A stretch of DNA of 64,000 nt from Setoptus koraiensis (Eukaryota > Arthropoda). This document shows positions 22,798 through 34,897 of this stretch, piece by piece. The DNA is taken from positions 13,826,001-13,890,000 of the forward strand of contig CM106585.1 in NCBI GenBank assembly GCA_048013815.1. Direction: 5' to 3'. The position numbers were made by a program, and so were the translations under genes. Within the stretch, counting starts at the first letter, position 1. Every line of letters starts with the position of its first letter. The notes under the pieces were generated by a model. The model was not told the DNA's origin. It searched no databases and saw nothing but the letters and a program-made list of their open reading frames with translations.

Positions 22798-25700
22798 GAC
22801 AACTAATGGCCGCCAGTCGCCATAACAAGCACGTAACAATTGAGCAACGTCGAGCTGTCGCCGTTAGATAACAGCTCGACGCAGCGCGCCCAGACAGCGA
22901 GCGCGCACATTTGTCGCCGCTGGCTCCCCCTAGGCTCCGTCGCAGCAGCGAAGCCTGGCCCACTTCCTGCCCGCTCGCCCCGCTGGCTCGCCCCAGTGGC
23001 TCACACTACCCACGGCAAGCAGTTTCTTGTCCGCGGCGCGGGCTTCTTGCGCCCTCTCGGCGGCAGTGAAAAGCATCGTTTCTGGAGCCTCAGCGCTTCG
23101 AGGCCCCAGAAACGATGACTGGCACGGATATCGCCGTCGAGGCACAGCCATGCGTGCACGTGTCTCGGGCGCGACACCGACCGAGCCGAGGGCCAAGATT
23201 CTCGTTGTTAAGAATCAACAGTGCGCGCCAAAATAGATGAGGCGCCGGTTGTTGTCGTCCGGCGACGGTTGTTGTCGTCCGACGCCGGGGCCAACAAAGG
23301 CCCAAAGACAATGCGAGGCGACGGGCGAGCCCGGCGGCCAGCACGACAAGCGGCCCCGAAATCTTGTTTCGTCTCGAGGCGCGCGCTTGTTAGGCTGCCC
23401 AATCTCTTGTTAACACGCAAACAACTCGCCGAGCCGCCTCTCAAGTCGGTGCCTCTCGAACGCGGCGGGGCCCGCCACTCAGACGAGACACAGCGAGCCG
23501 CGTGCGGGAGCACCAGGCCAACTTGATCACATCATTAGCATTTGATTCCGGACCGACGTCGGCCGGCGCCCCGCCCCGCCGTGTCGCCGTCGTCAGTGTC
23601 GCCGGCGCTAGCGTTGGCCTGTCGGCCGGCCGAAACCGTGCCCATTCACGGGCCTCGCCTCGAGTTGTTTGAGGGGCTCTTTTGGGCTCTTTTGGGTTCT
23701 TTTGGGTTGTGTCGGGCCGCTCGGCCGCTGGCAGCGGCGAAACAAACAGGCGAAAGTGAGACCCGCGGCGTATCGGCGGCGCGCCTCATGAATGAACGGG
23801 CCACTGCGACGCGTGCAAGTGTCATTAGTGACGAGAGCACTTTTTTATTTTTATCTCCATCTTTTTGCTTCCTTTCGCCCTGTCGCGCTGTCGCGATCCG
23901 GCGCCCCGTCGGCGCCGCCGGGCCCCAAACGCGCCGAAACTGTGCATCAGTGCGGCAGCCCGTTCACAGCTCTCGCTGGCCCCCCCCCCCATACGAGGGG
24001 GCCAGCGAGCGAGCGCCGGCCAATCCCTACATATGTATATATAATATAGGTCACGTGAGACGCGAGCACGCTCTCGAGGCTAACAAGTACTTTGCACGTG
24101 CGCCTATCCATTGCATCGCTGTGCCAGTGTCGTGATATGGCACGCGCACAACGCCACTGGCCAAGTTGCTTGCAGCACACGCGCGCGCATATATCACATA
24201 CGTATATCAAATACGTATGGATATCCACACAGTGCAGTGAGGCGCAGTTTCTGTGCACAGCGGCGCAGCGTTTGCGAGCGCGTGCCCGCGTGTGCCTCTG
24301 TGCTGGTGTGTCGCGGCGGGGCACGCTCCTAATTGGATTTCAATCAATGGATTTTGATTAGATTGCTGTTGTTGTTGTTGTTTGTTTTCATTATTACGCA
24401 ACGATAGCGCTGCGTAAGCGCGTGTTTGTTGTTACTTTCAGTGTGTGCATCGCTGTGCAGCAGCGCGAGCAAACAATGTTTGCTGCGCAGCAATTGTTGT
24501 AATTGTCACTGGCGGTGGCCAGAAATATCTGCGGCCTGCGCTGCTGGCAACTGTCACTGACTGTCGCCGGTGACTGGCGCAGTCACCCGAAGTGAAATGT
24601 AAGTGATCCGACGGAGCCCCGAGTGTGCAAATGATCGCGCAGCGACATCTCCGCGGGGGCGCCAATTGGGCCGCCGACCGCTGGCCAAATAATGATATCA
24701 TGTGACTGGCGGCGACTCGCATCGAAAGCGGCCCAGAGCGGCCAAATATAGCAGGCAGTCAAGTGAGTGTTGCGGCCAATATCCAGTGGGGGCCCCAAGC
24801 GCCGCTTTATTATTATTGCTCTCGTTTGTGCTGCGGTTATGCACAACAACAGCAACAACGACAACGGCACCGACAACAACGACGGCAACAACCGCAAGCT
24901 TTATGGCTTCGCCAGCTCGTGACGTCTGGTTAGTTTATCCGCTGCGCGCGGGCCAATGGGGCCCAGTGCGCAGCGCCAATTGCGAGCTAACCGCCGGCTT
25001 AATTGGCGCTAAACTTGATAGAGACATACCGTTTATTGCATATGGCGTGGGCCGGCCGACTGCTGGTGCGCCACACGCGACGTCTATATGCAACCCGCCA
25101 CCGCTAACCGTTATCCAGTGCTCGTTGCGCAATTACAGCGATGATGTCATTATGTGTCCGCCAGAAATGTCAGATGACACAGACCATTTCGGGCCGTCGT
25201 TGGTTGGTCGTTGGCTCGGTCGTTGGCTGTTGGCTCGGTTGTTGGCTGTTGGTTTGGCCGTTGGCTGTTGGCTCGGTTGTTGGCTGTTGGTTTGGTCGTT
25301 GGCTGTTGGTTTGGTCGTTGGCGCGGTTGTTGGCGTCGCTGGTGGCGCGGTTGTTGCCGTTGCAGCGACGCGCCAAATAGCCAAATAGCCAAACAGCCCG
25401 ATGGCCCGACGGCCCAATGGCCCCCATAGCCGAGTAACGGCCCCATGATGTAATGATACGGCCGCCATGATGTAACCATGGCGGCCAGTGCGTGCGTGTG
25501 TGCGCCTGTTTTTGGCAAAGTGACACACACTCACGGGCAGCCGGCCCGACACGAGATGGGGCACGCTCAATTTGTCACCCCTAATGGGGCCCGCTTTGGC
25601 CGGCCCGCGCTAACGCGACGCACATGCTGCTGCACCTTGCCGTGTGTGCCGTGTGTGATGCGCTGCCTTTTAATTGAGTTATGACAACAACTGGCACTAA

Positions 25701-28700
25701 TCGGGCCGGCGGGCCCAACGGGTCCCGCCAAATGGACGCACAACAGCGACACGACATAACATAAACGGGCCGCAGTAACAAGGGCCGTTATGTGTCCGCA
25801 CGAGTAACTCGCGTCGGGCCGCGCCAAGGCCGCCGCCCAACTGCCGGCATGCAACGTCTGGCCGTCTAGACGCTCGAATGCGGTCACAACGCCCGGCTCG
25901 CTCGGGCATCTGGGCCACATCGATATAGTGGCCGAATAGCGGCCGAATAGCGGCCATGCAGTCGCCGTGCAGTCGCTATAGGGTGCCCGTCGCCGCTGGC
26001 AACCCGACGAGCGACCCGACGAGCGACCCGACGAGCGACCCGGCGAGCGACCCAACTAACGACACCGACCAACAGCGCCAACTAGCAGCGCCAACTAGCA
26101 GCGCCAACTAACAACACCCGCTCGCAACACCAGCGGCGAGCCTATAATGATGAGGCTCCCCCTTGGGGCTCTCGAAAGGTGCGGATGCGAGCGGCGGGTT
26201 TGTTAGCGCGCTCACAAGACCCGGACGCGCGCCGAGAGGGACTGGCCCGCTCGCCAGTCTCGGGAAAGCCGGGTCCCGAGCGAGCCCGAAATTAAGCCGG
26301 AATGAAGTGGAGCAGAAGAGGCGCAGACTGCAACTAATTAGATGAAATCGAGTAGAAAATTCTGATGGCGTCTGTGCGCGGCCGCGTTGTCGCCGTTGTC
26401 GCCGTTGTCGCCGTTGTCGCCGCTGTCGTGCCAATGGCGACCCCGATCCGGCCCGCACTTACCGCGCGCGCGTTCTCAAGAAACCGGACAATGCCACAAA
26501 CTCATAACTTTCGCTTTGACTTTTACTACTATGGCGCCACCATCAAATCATTGCATTGTGTGCCAACTTGCGCGTTTCCGCTTTTATTGTTCTCAGACCC
26601 TGCTGCAGAGAGTCTGTTGTTGTAACACAAGTCACTCGCGTTGCGTCATAAGTCAGCGGCCACGAGCTGGCATGAGTTCGTAAGTAGTTACATAACATGC
26701 ACACATGATGCACATAATGCACATAATGTGCACGCGCTCGCTCGTTTATTTTCAATCCGATCATTTCAATTAAACTGTAAATGTAACTGCGCCCCATCAT
26801 GTAATATGATAATGGCACACACACACACATTACGTTAGGCGCGCACGGGCGCACAGTTACACGCACACGCACGACGCAAAAGTAAAAATTAGCACACAAC
26901 GCGGCTCACCCCGAGTGACATGTGTCGGCGCGTTGCGACGTCTGCGCCAACTGTTCTGGTCACTTGGCGGCGCGCTGTGCGCCCGTTTTAGGCTCACCAA
27001 TCGCAAATCGCAAGCCAATCGATCGTTGTTACGCAACAATCGGGCCCCACGCTGCCCAATGGTGCCCAATGTTGCGCAATGCCAACGACAACGCGAACAG
27101 CAACAACGCGCAAACGTGCAACGACACGAGCAGTTGGCGACCAGCAATCGACAAATGCAAGTGACACTCACTGTTACATCATCATCCGCCTGCTGTGTGA
27201 CTTTGGTTGCATAATAATGTTGCGCATTAATCGGCGCGAATTGGCACAAGTCGGCCGTGTTGCGGTCGGCACGAGGGGCCCCGACACTGCGCGACACTGC
27301 GCGACACCATGGCAGCCGATGAGGCCCTCGAGTGATGGCCGGCGGCGCAGTTTGATGGCGCAATCTTGCTACAATGTTGGCCACAACAAGTGAGTGATTG
27401 TCGGCGGCTCGGCCGACCGCTCGCCGGAGTGGAGCCGCGCCGCGCCACGCCGACCCGACAAACCCGCATCGGTCAGCGGCGATTGAATTGATGGGGGCGC
27501 CCCACGGACGTTTAATAACAGTTAATAGTGGAACAAGCACAGAGCGGCACAGGTTTCACTATTCAGGTTGCGATCTGTGCGGCGCTGCAATTGGGCCCCA
27601 TTAGCGCTCATGTGCGGCGCACCGTAGAACGTTGTGTGGCAAATGTGCCATGTCCAACATTCGTGCACAACCAATGAATAAATTGCCACTAAATCAACGC
27701 CGCTCAATCAAGCGAATGGCCCGCGGCGGGCCCCATTTCGGCCAATACGTATACGTGTATATATGGGCCCATTACGCAAGTGTCACAGAGGCCGAGTCAA
27801 GTGCACAGTTAGGCGCCCATTAACGGTCACTCAATGGCCAGTCGAACGACAACAAACGCACGCAAACAAAGCTGTCATCGGTAGCCATAGTTCACCAATC
27901 TAACGTAATTATCTCTCTCTTCTCTCACTGCAACGCCGCTCATTGCGCAATCAACAGATGCCCTCCTGCTACAGCCGCTACATGGCGCGGTCTGCGCTTT
28001 GCCCGCAACGTCGCGAATACCCGCACAACAAGCCCCCTATGCCGCACAACAAATGGACACCTCTAGCAATATGCCCATGCCTCACCAGCATCAGCACCAT
28101 CACCAATCCGCCACCGCCAACAACGAGCCCGCCACAACTACCACGCCCGCCAACGTGGGCAACCCGTCAACAAATAGCGCCGGAAACCCACAGTCTCACC
28201 ACGGGCACACTGGTTTGCCCGGCGGAAATGCGCCACCGTCAGCGCTACCCACACAACAGCAGCAGCAAATATCCTCTCACACACCCCCGACGTCAATGGC
28301 GGCCGCCATGAACGCGGTCAACGTCATGAACGCCGCCATGGCCATGAATGCCGCCGGTGTCATCAACGCCCACTCCGCCGCACTCGGAAACAGCGCCGCA
28401 TCGGGCGCCCCAACGGATCAACAGCAGCCCGGTCAGCAGTCGCATCAGCAAGCGAACGGCGCCGGCAGCAGCAGCCAGTCGGCGGCCTCCGTTGCGGCCC
28501 ACATCAACAACCTGTTCCCGTACGGGCTGTCGCCCGCACAACTGATGCCGCACTTGTATGCGGCCAACGCCTCAGCCCTGGCCTCTATGGCGGCCGCTTC
28601 GTCACCCGCGGGCCTGTTGCAGCCGCCGGTGCACAGTAGCGGCGGCGGCGGGCCCACCCCCATGGGCTCTAGCCCCAATGGCTCGATGCCGTCCTCGTCA

Positions 28701-28952
28701 ACGCTGGCCGGTATGCCCATGCCCTGCTCGGCAGTGCCCACCGATATGCCCAAGGATTTGTTGAGCGCGGCCCGATTGGCCGCCCTCACACAGGCCACCG
28801 GGGGCTGGCCCGCATCGGGCGCCGGAAACCCGTTCTTCAATCACGCTGCTGCCCTGCAGCAGGCGGCACAATTTGGCAATTTGGTTGCGGCCAGTTCCGC
28901 TTTTGGCGCCGGCCCGCCCAACTTTTTCGGGGTGGGCATGCCGCCGCCCTAA
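11665..28952 (+). CDS. bi: Tbx2/3 (bifid/optomotor-blind) T-box transcription factor, four coding exons
   Basis: Exons 11665-12696, 12833-12909, 13068-14770 and 27958-28952 join in consistent phases (0, 2, 1) to 3807 nt, 1268 residues plus stop. The T-box spans about 178-369: [96 protein letters not shown], then [17 protein letters not shown]. This matches Tbx2/3 proteins. Such factors bind T-sites (core GGTGTGA) and mostly repress; in flies bifid patterns wing, optic lobe and appendages. Outside the T-box the protein is mostly Gln, His, Asn, Ala, Ser and Asp tracts, with a conserved-looking C terminus. An in-frame TAG directly precedes the ATG at 11665; a second in-frame ATG is at 11773. The third intron is 13.2 kb. 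The gene name is by orthology; the fly gene is bifid, the vertebrate genes TBX2 and TBX3. Confidence 0.93.
12833..12909 (+). CDS. bi: Tbx2/3 exon 2: C-terminal helices of the T-box
   Basis: A 77-bp exon encoding [17 protein letters not shown] and then TGAGKREK plus part of the next Lys. It lies between a CAG acceptor at 12830-12832 and a GTGAGT donor at 12910. Most Tbx2/3 proteins have ITQLKIDNN, so Gln to Lys is a mild change. The next intron (158 bp) has a direct repeat of TGTCACATCTGACATG. Confidence 0.92.
13068..14770 (+). CDS. bi: Tbx2/3 exon 3: long low-complexity exon with short candidate motifs
   Basis: A 1703-bp exon coding about residues 370-937. It starts [18 protein letters not shown] right after the T-box. 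His/Asn/Gln blocks follow, including a 17-residue Gln run near 13699-13740, then a basic patch (RNKLKKH) and an acidic Asp run. Candidate motifs: [12 protein letters not shown] at 652-663 (SUMO-interaction-like), IKAE at 807-810 (SUMO acceptor consensus at K808), and HSISAIIAS at 895-903 (like the Groucho-binding eh1 motif). PQRKRTPTP follows. The exon ends in phase 1 before GTGAGT at 14771. The triplet tracts are imperfect, mixing CAA and CAG, which limits slippage. Confidence 0.9.
17190..17295. repeat. GTT/GCT triplet array
   Basis: About 105 bp of GTTGTTGCT-type triplets with some ATT, in the Tbx2/3 intron. Confidence 0.85.
17628..17682. repeat. 10-bp tandem array (GACCGACAAG type)
   Basis: About five units shifting from GATAAGCCC to GACCGACAAG, period 10 bp. 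Confidence 0.85.
19165..19280. repeat. GGCACCATC/GGCACCACTC minisatellite
   Basis: Units of 9 to 10 bp built on GGCACCA over about 115 bp. Later copies drift to GAGCACCA and GGCACCGTTG. Confidence 0.85.
19381..19439. repeat. (TG)n microsatellite
   Basis: Interrupted TG run of about 58 bp in the Tbx2/3 intron. Confidence 0.9.
20769..20799. repeat. CAGGTGAGCT repeat with inverted copy
   Basis: Two 10-bp CAGGTGAGCT units followed by CACCTGAGC, which makes a partial palindrome around GAGCTC. It is one of the dispersed CAGGTG clusters of the window. Confidence 0.8.
22128..22240. repeat. Duplicated GTT/GCT/GTC array
   Basis: A unit of about 50 bp, itself made of GTTGTTGCTGTTACTGTC-like triplets, occurs twice in a row before fading out. 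Confidence 0.8.
22701..22798. repeat. (GTT)n trinucleotide repeat, longest pure tract
   Basis: About 98 bp of GTT with a few GTC near the start; the last 60 bp is uninterrupted. It is the longest pure triplet tract I see and a likely length polymorphism. Confidence 0.95.
23074..23117. repeat. Short foldback, 18-bp stem
   Basis: Arms CATCGTTTCTGG and CCAGAAACGATG are perfectly complementary, and the inner AGCCTC/GAGGCC adds 5 of 6 pairs; the loop is 8 nt. A related sequence (TTTCTGGGAGCCTCAGCGC, then GAAACG) occurs at about 46348-46390. Confidence 0.9.
23972..24009. repeat. Foldback with 13-bp arms
   Basis: CTCGCTGGCCCCC at 23972-23984 is complementary to 23997-24009; the C-rich loop is 12 nt. 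Confidence 0.85.
25196..25345. repeat. TTGGCTGTTGGCTCGG-type minisatellite
   Basis: A unit of about 38 bp, itself made of TTGGCTG and TTGGTCG words, is repeated over 150 bp. It gives rise to spurious open frames on both strands. Confidence 0.85.
26017..26057. repeat. 13-bp tandem array (CGACGAGCGACCC)
   Basis: About three near-identical 13-bp copies, the last with a CGGCGAG variant. Confidence 0.9.
27958..28952 (+). CDS. bi: Tbx2/3 exon 4: C-terminal region and stop
   Basis: 995 bp coding about residues 938-1268. The acceptor at 27957 gives the right phase; a second AG at 27974 would not join in frame with exon 3. It begins [18 protein letters not shown], continues with Gln, His and Thr rich sequence, and then has a structured-looking part: [20 protein letters not shown] near the middle, [34 protein letters not shown], and a Phe/Gly-rich end finishing FFGVGMPPP. 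Ala-rich C termini with short hydrophobic helices are typical of Tbx2/3 repression regions. Confidence 0.88.
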
Positions 28953-29406
28953 GCGGGCGACACGGGTACCCATGGCAAAACGTTATACTGAAGCAATTGT
29001 ATGAGGGGCAACCAGCCCAATGGCAAAGGTTTGTTGTGTCGCCCGCAAAAAGAGGCCACTCCGACCAAAACGGGGCCAGGTGATACCGGCGAGCCGCCGG
29101 GCAGCTGATCACAGGTGAGATGCGGGCGGCTCATTAGCGTGCGTTTGCATACATGCAAATTTATATAGGCAAGCGGATTATTGGAATTATTTCACATTGA
29201 GCAGTGCGCGTGACGCAAACGTTAGGAAAAAAGTAAACAAGAATATCCGTCGTCGTCGTCGTCGTTGTTGTTGTTGTTGTCGTTTGGATTTATTTGTAAA
29301 CAGCCAGAGTTTGTCGCGACGACACTGTAATATAAAAATAATATTAATGAATATGAAAAAGTTATCAGCAGCAACAGCGGCAGCAGTTATCAGCCTACGA
29401 TCTAAT

Positions 29407-29412
29407 AATAAA
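29407..29412 (+). terminator. bi: Candidate polyadenylation signal of Tbx2/3
   Basis: AATAAA 455 bp after the stop codon; another AATAAA is at 29509-29514. The flank around both is AT-rich within GC-rich surroundings, as a 3' UTR end often is. Confidence 0.5.
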
Positions 29413-30502
29413 GTGTAAGCTTTCAATTAATGAGCGTGTCAACCGACGGCCACGACCTGTACAAAATCACTGACAATGCCAATTGTCAACAATGGTAATT
29501 GTAATTGTAATAAAACAGAATCAATCATCGACGATTAAACGGCGCGCATTCGCATTCGTTTTAACTGGCTCCATTCTTCTCTGATTTATGCCTCGTTTGT
29601 CTGGCGGCCCCATGGTGGCGAGACCGACATTCGCACAATTGCATTCACCATTCGAAATTGACAATGGAAACAGGTGAACGATAATGCCGTTCCAATCGTT
29701 GAAGATTGCGCATCGGAGTTGCCACTTTCGAGCGCCCGATTCACCGGATTCATTCTCTCCGTCTGATTCATTCTTTTCATTGGGCTCGTCGCGTTCGTCG
29801 GATTTGTCTGAATCGTCGGACTCGTCGCAGTCGCTGGAGCGAGCGTCAAGCGGCGGCTAATTGATTATGCATATGCCATTAGTCGTGTGTCAACAACAAC
29901 AGTGGCCATTGTGTTTGAATTATGCGCATTTGTGCCGTCGACGGCGCGCATAACTCACCTTGTCGCACTTGCAACTTGTTAGCTCATCAGCATAACTCAC
30001 CTGGCGGCGGCGATCGCCGCTCGCCATTAGCGGCCAAACGGCTCATTGTTGCTCATTGTCGCCCGTCGTCGCTCGCAAATTGACGAATTGTCAACGTGCT
30101 TGTTTGTCGGCCGGCCGCTGCTCGCCATTTTCGCCAGAGACGCCAGAGACGCCAAACTCAATGTAAGCACAAGTAAACAGCAAAGTGGCCAAACTGGCAG
30201 CCATTTTGGGCGGAAAAACGTCAAAAATCGGAGGCTCGCCAGCAGCGACAAACGAGGCGCACGCCAATAACAGTGGCAATAATAATAGTAATGATGGCGA
30301 TAATAAAAAAGAACGAGAAGAAGCGACTTGTTTGTTGGCGATCGCGGTCTGGTCATTGGGTCGCCAGCGAACTCACGCTCGCTAATGATGTCCGCCCGGC
30401 TGCCCGCCTCACAGGCGCTCACCTGAGCCCGGCGTCTAGCGCCTGTGCGCTGAAGCTGGCCCGAGCGCCCGACCGGCGAAGAAGCGGAGAGACGGGCAAA
30501 CG

Positions 30503-30590
30503 GAGAACCGAAGAACCGAAGAACCGAAGAACCGAAGAACCGAAGCCCGAAGAAACGAAGAAACGAAGAAGCGAAGAAACGAGCAGAAGA
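30503..30590. repeat. 9-bp tandem array (GAAGAACCG)
   Basis: About nine units, the later ones changing to GAAGAAACG. Confidence 0.9.
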
Positions 30591-30877
30591 GGAAGGGACG
30601 AAAAAACAAACAATGGCTTGTCGCCGTAATGATGTCATCGGGCGACAACGGCGCTGTTTTGCGCGCCGCAAGCGGCGCGAACCGGCCCGAACCGGCGCAA
30701 ACAGTTTCGACAACAGCGACACTGCAAACACACGGCGGATATTCGCCGAGTGTGTGAGTGGAAACTTTCCAGTCGAAACGCGCCAGATACAGTAAATTAG
30801 AATTGCAATTGAGACACTTCTTCCTATTGTCATTATCGCCACTTGCCACCGGTCATTAGGGCCCCGCCGGCCGCCGC

Positions 30878-30957
30878 CCACTCTGCCCACTCTGCCCACT
30901 CTGCCCACTCTGTCCACTCTGTCCACTCTGCCTACTCTGCCTACTCTGCCTACTCTG
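30878..30957. repeat. 9-bp tandem array (CTGCCCACT)
   Basis: About nine units with CTGTCCACT and CTGCCTACT variants. It is followed directly, at about 30970-31050, by a 15-bp GTCCGCTGTCCGGCC-type array. Confidence 0.9.
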
Positions 30958-33900
30958 CCGCTGTCCCTCTGCTCGCCGTCCGCTGTCCGGCCGTCCGCTG
31001 TCCGGCCGTCCGCTGTCCCGCCGTCCGCTGTCCCGCCGTCCAAACGTCCCGCTGTCCGCTGTCAGCGGTCCACGCCCCAACGCGGTCCAGGCCAATGTTT
31101 TGTCGACGGTTTGTAGGCAAAGCAAACTGTCAACTGTCCCGACAAACTGACTTGACCAGTGGACTTGCAGAGTCATTGTCAGAGCGGTGCTGACAGGCGA
31201 TCGTCAACTGGCCGGCCGAGCGGTCATTTATATTGATGCGCACTGGTCACATTGGTGCACATAAACAAGCGGTCATCAATCAGCGGACCCGAGCGGGACG
31301 CTGGCGCAAACACTGGCGCTGCTTGCACTGGTGCAAACAGCTTAATTGTCACTTGCTGCCCGCTGACCGCTCAAGTGGCCCCTGTCACGTTGTTGGCCGG
31401 TTTGCAGCGACCGGCCGCGCACCGGCCAACAACCGGCCAACAACAACATCGGCCCGAAACCGACGCACCGGCCGGCAACGGCGTCGGCCAATTAATGCGG
31501 CCCGCAAGTGCGCCCGATCGGCCAATTGGGTGGCGCCAAAGTCAACACGGCCGGCCCCAAACGTGCACTTAATTATAAGTCTGACAAGTGTTGCTGGTAC
31601 CTGTGGCACCTGTCGAACGTGCGCATTTGCATAACGACGGCCGGCAGCGCCGATGGTGGTCAGCGCCGGCGACACTGGCGCCACTTCTCATCACACGAGC
31701 GCTCGCCAGTCCGCCGATTCGGCGATTCGCTGCATTCGGCGATTCGCTGCGAATTGGATTGCGCAAATCGAATGCGAGTCGGGCGAATCGCGACTCTGGC
31801 GAAGCGCAACAGCGCCGCGTTGAGTCAACAGGGCAAATTTGCGCCATTTACGGCCGGCTCGCCCAAGGTTACGTAACGTCCAGCGCAAGCGACGCCATTG
31901 TTTTAGGCGCAGTTGTTGCGGCGCGAGAGCGGTCACTCCAGTTGCGCTCGCCATTTCGCAGCGACCCGAGCGATAAATGGCCGGCGCGACGGCCCGCGCG
32001 ATGCCCACGCCACAGCCATTAATGGCATCATCGCAGACACATTAGCATCAACACATTTTGGCCGATTGTCCGGCCATTGGCGTCCACTGTCGGCCGTTGT
32101 CCGAAGCAGTGAAATCGAGCGCACAAACAACAGGTTTGCGATTCGCAGTGATTCACATTGGCACGGTCCGAAAATGATTCATTCCGCGAATGGCGCTAGC
32201 CTGCCAACAAAGGCACACATGGGCACGATTTTGCTGGCGCCTCCCATTGCGGCCGCCCGCCGCAAGGGGGAGCCACGGCCCGACGCTGTCGGGCTGACAA
32301 ACGGGCGCCACCAGTGCCCATTCAACACTGTTGATTCAACACTGCCGATTCAACAGGACCTAGCGATTGTATTATCTCACACAATGCGGTGTCGGGCCGG
32401 CACTGCGAGATGCACCCGCTCAAATGGCCTGCCCATAAACAAACACGAGCGCCCGGCCGCTTGGGGGCGCCTCACTCGGGGCGCTAATTAGTTGTGTGTG
32501 TGTGTGCGAGTTTAATGGTTATAATTATACCATGATAGATGATGTTATCCGTGTGTGATAACATTTATTTGCCAACTAACAGCCAGTAAATAAATAAACC
32601 TGTCCGCTTATTTTGTAACACACACACACACACGGCGTGAATTTAATTTCTAATCTATTCCGGCGCGACCAATCATCACCTTGCGCGCTCATTAGCGCCC
32701 GCCGGTCGCCAACGGCCGGCCCGACGACTCGCTCGAGCGGCCCGACGGGCCGACATTTGCCATTTCGACTGAGTCGTCGGCTGTTCATTCGATGCGTCAT
32801 AATCGTCCACTGGTCATTCGAATCGCCGGCTGGTCAGATGTTCGGACGGTCGGATCGTCAACGGTCGCACCGCCGAACGGGCGAACCAGCGAATCGTCAA
32901 AGAATCGCAAAGAGAAGCCAAAGCATCGCCAAAGAGAAGCAACCGAGGGCCACGGGTGCAGGCGCAAAGGCGATAAGCGACACCGACCGAAGGCGCCGTC
33001 ATTGACGGAATCACCTCGGAGGCTCGTGTGAGCCCGTGCGAACGCTCGCACCGCCATTTGATTGGCGCCGGTCAATTCAATTAATTCCACTCATTAAAAT
33101 GGCCGGTGTGTGTTGTCAATTTGAACAGTGAAAATTTGAATTTGTCGCCAGTGGCCACAAATTCAACGAATTATTTATTTTTGTAGATATTTGTTTATTT
33201 TTGTCCGCTTGGGGCGCTTGCATTGTGGCCGACACTGCGGCGTTAGTGTGCGACCACGGCTGGCCACTGCAATAGCTACAGACCAGTCACCTGTATTTGT
33301 GTACATTGTTGCTTGTGTGTGTGTGTGTGTGTTGTGACTTGCGAAAGTAACCAATTACAAGCCAGAGTGACGCAACAGCCACAGTGACACAGCAACGGTG
33401 GCTGTGTGACACAAACAAACAACGCAATCGATTCATCATAATCAGCTGGTCATCGGACAGGTGACAACAACAATGTGACACACAACATATGATTCATATA
33501 ACATATGATATGTTATGTGTCATATTGTTATTGTTGTTGTTGTTGTTGTTGTCGTCGTGTACTGATACCGGCCACCATGAGTCACACACGCATGACGGAT
33601 GACGCAATCGCCGGTATCTAATCACATCTCATATAACAGTTGCGATTGTGATTATTGTCACAACAATATTGTGTGTGCGTCTATCTGTCATAATGAGTGA
33701 GCGCGATGACGCAACTCGATGATGGGCTCTGTCGTGGCCGCACAAAAAGTGTCGCTACTGTTGTCGACAATAAATTGGCACAAATAAAAATAAAAGGTCA
33801 CCTTTGTGGCGCTCTGGCGGCGCAACCCGGCACTAACAACACCTGAGCTTGTTTGGCTTGACCAGGTAATACTGGCAGCGATTCATGCAGAAACATATTT

Positions 33901-33961
33901 GTATTTGTATATTTTGTATATTTGCAACATGCGCGAATTGTGTGAGTGCGACCTTGCCCAT

Positions 33962-33988
33962 TGTGTCCGACAATGATTGTCGGACACA
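33962..33988. repeat. Near-perfect palindrome, 13-bp arms
   Basis: TGTGTCCGACAAT, one central G, then its exact reverse complement. Confidence 0.95.
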
Positions 33989-34795
33989 CAACTTGTTACA
34001 ACATGAGCCGCTCCAACAACAACAACAACAACAACAACCGACGCAAACAACGGCCGGTGGCGCCCCCAGCGGACAGGTGAGTGAGTTTTGGGAGTGACAC
34101 TCGAAATTGTTGTGTGCCTGCCGCTGGCCATCGGAATGCAGCCGGATTGGTCGGCTAATCCAACCCTCTCTTCAGGCTGGCTGGCTGGCCGCGTCGTCGT
34201 GCTTAACGGCTGACAAGCCGGCGACGCCAATCTAGCTGCCGTACCAGTAAGTGTCGCTGTTGTTGGCCAATTCTCGGCCGATTGCCCGGGCCGAAAAGAA
34301 GCCGAGCGAAGCCAAGGGACGCTGAGGGAATTCAGAGAAGCCCGAGAAGCCCGAGAAGCGAGAGAAGCCAGCGAAGCCCGACAAGCTGGAGAAGCCAGCG
34401 AAGCCGAGAAGTGGCAGCAGCGAGTGACCACAAACGCCAATAGGTGAGAGTTGTTTCGCCGGCGTTGTTGTCGGCTACCGCGTCTGATCGATTGTGGCGC
34501 CGCCATTGACAAGTATTAACATTCTTTATGGCAGCAGCAACTACCGACAGACAACAGCATACTTTTTGCTTCGACACTGACACTGTTTTCGCCGGCCGAC
34601 ACTCGGCGGCGCAAACATTATCTAGATGCTTATCTAGTCCCTTATTTATGGCGATTGTTTTGTCCGGCCCGGCCGCCGCTGCCGTTCGTCTGGGGGCCCA
34701 CGCGAGCCATGCGACTGCGGGCGCGCTCGCCGACCGGCTGCTCGCAGTCTGGCGGTGCCGAGCTGCGCACAACCAGCGTCGTCGAGGCGGGCGTG

Positions 34796-34897
34796 GCGAG
34801 GCCGGTCAGTCGGGCCAGTTTCGCGAGCGGCGAGGCCGGTCAGTCGGGCCCGTTCCACGGGTGGCGAGGCCGGTCAGTCGGGCCCGTTTCACGGGTG
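34796..34897. repeat. 34-bp minisatellite, three copies
   Basis: Units start GCGAGGCCGGTCAGTCGGGC at 34796, 34830 and 34864, with a fourth partial unit at 34898. Copies 2 and 3 differ at about one base. Confidence 0.92.

Larger units (their letters stand above)
14771..27957. other. bi: Third intron of Tbx2/3 (13.2 kb), repeat mosaic
   Basis: The donor GTGAGT at 14771 and acceptor TCAACAG at 27951-27957 give a phase-1 join (G|AT, Asp). No coding exon or RNA gene is recognisable inside. It holds many unrelated short arrays: near 15490-15560 (GTTGTGAG units), 16868-16930 (GAGCGAGTCTGTTT), 17010-17095 (ACATGTCCAG), 17190-17295 (GTT), 17628-17682, 19165-19280, 22128-22240, 22701-22798, 25196-25345, 26017-26057 and 26390-26425 (GTCGCCGTT). 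Foldbacks lie at 23074-23117 and 23972-24009. Large introns of developmental regulators often carry enhancers; none can be named from sequence alone. Confidence 0.75.

Noticed and set aside
24702-25388. 228-codon open frame in the Tbx2/3 intron
   Set aside because: Its second half is the translated TTGGCTG minisatellite and its first half has no recognisable domain or splice context.
27975-27980. Alternative acceptor for Tbx2/3 exon 4 after CTACAG
   Set aside because: It needs a phase-0 donor, while exon 3 ends in phase 1. The acceptor at 27957 fits.
30027-31043. 338-codon open frame on the minus strand
   Set aside because: Its translation is dominated by repeated DGGTADG, GRVGRVDRV and RFFGSS units that mirror the tandem arrays at 30503 and 30878. 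No known domain.
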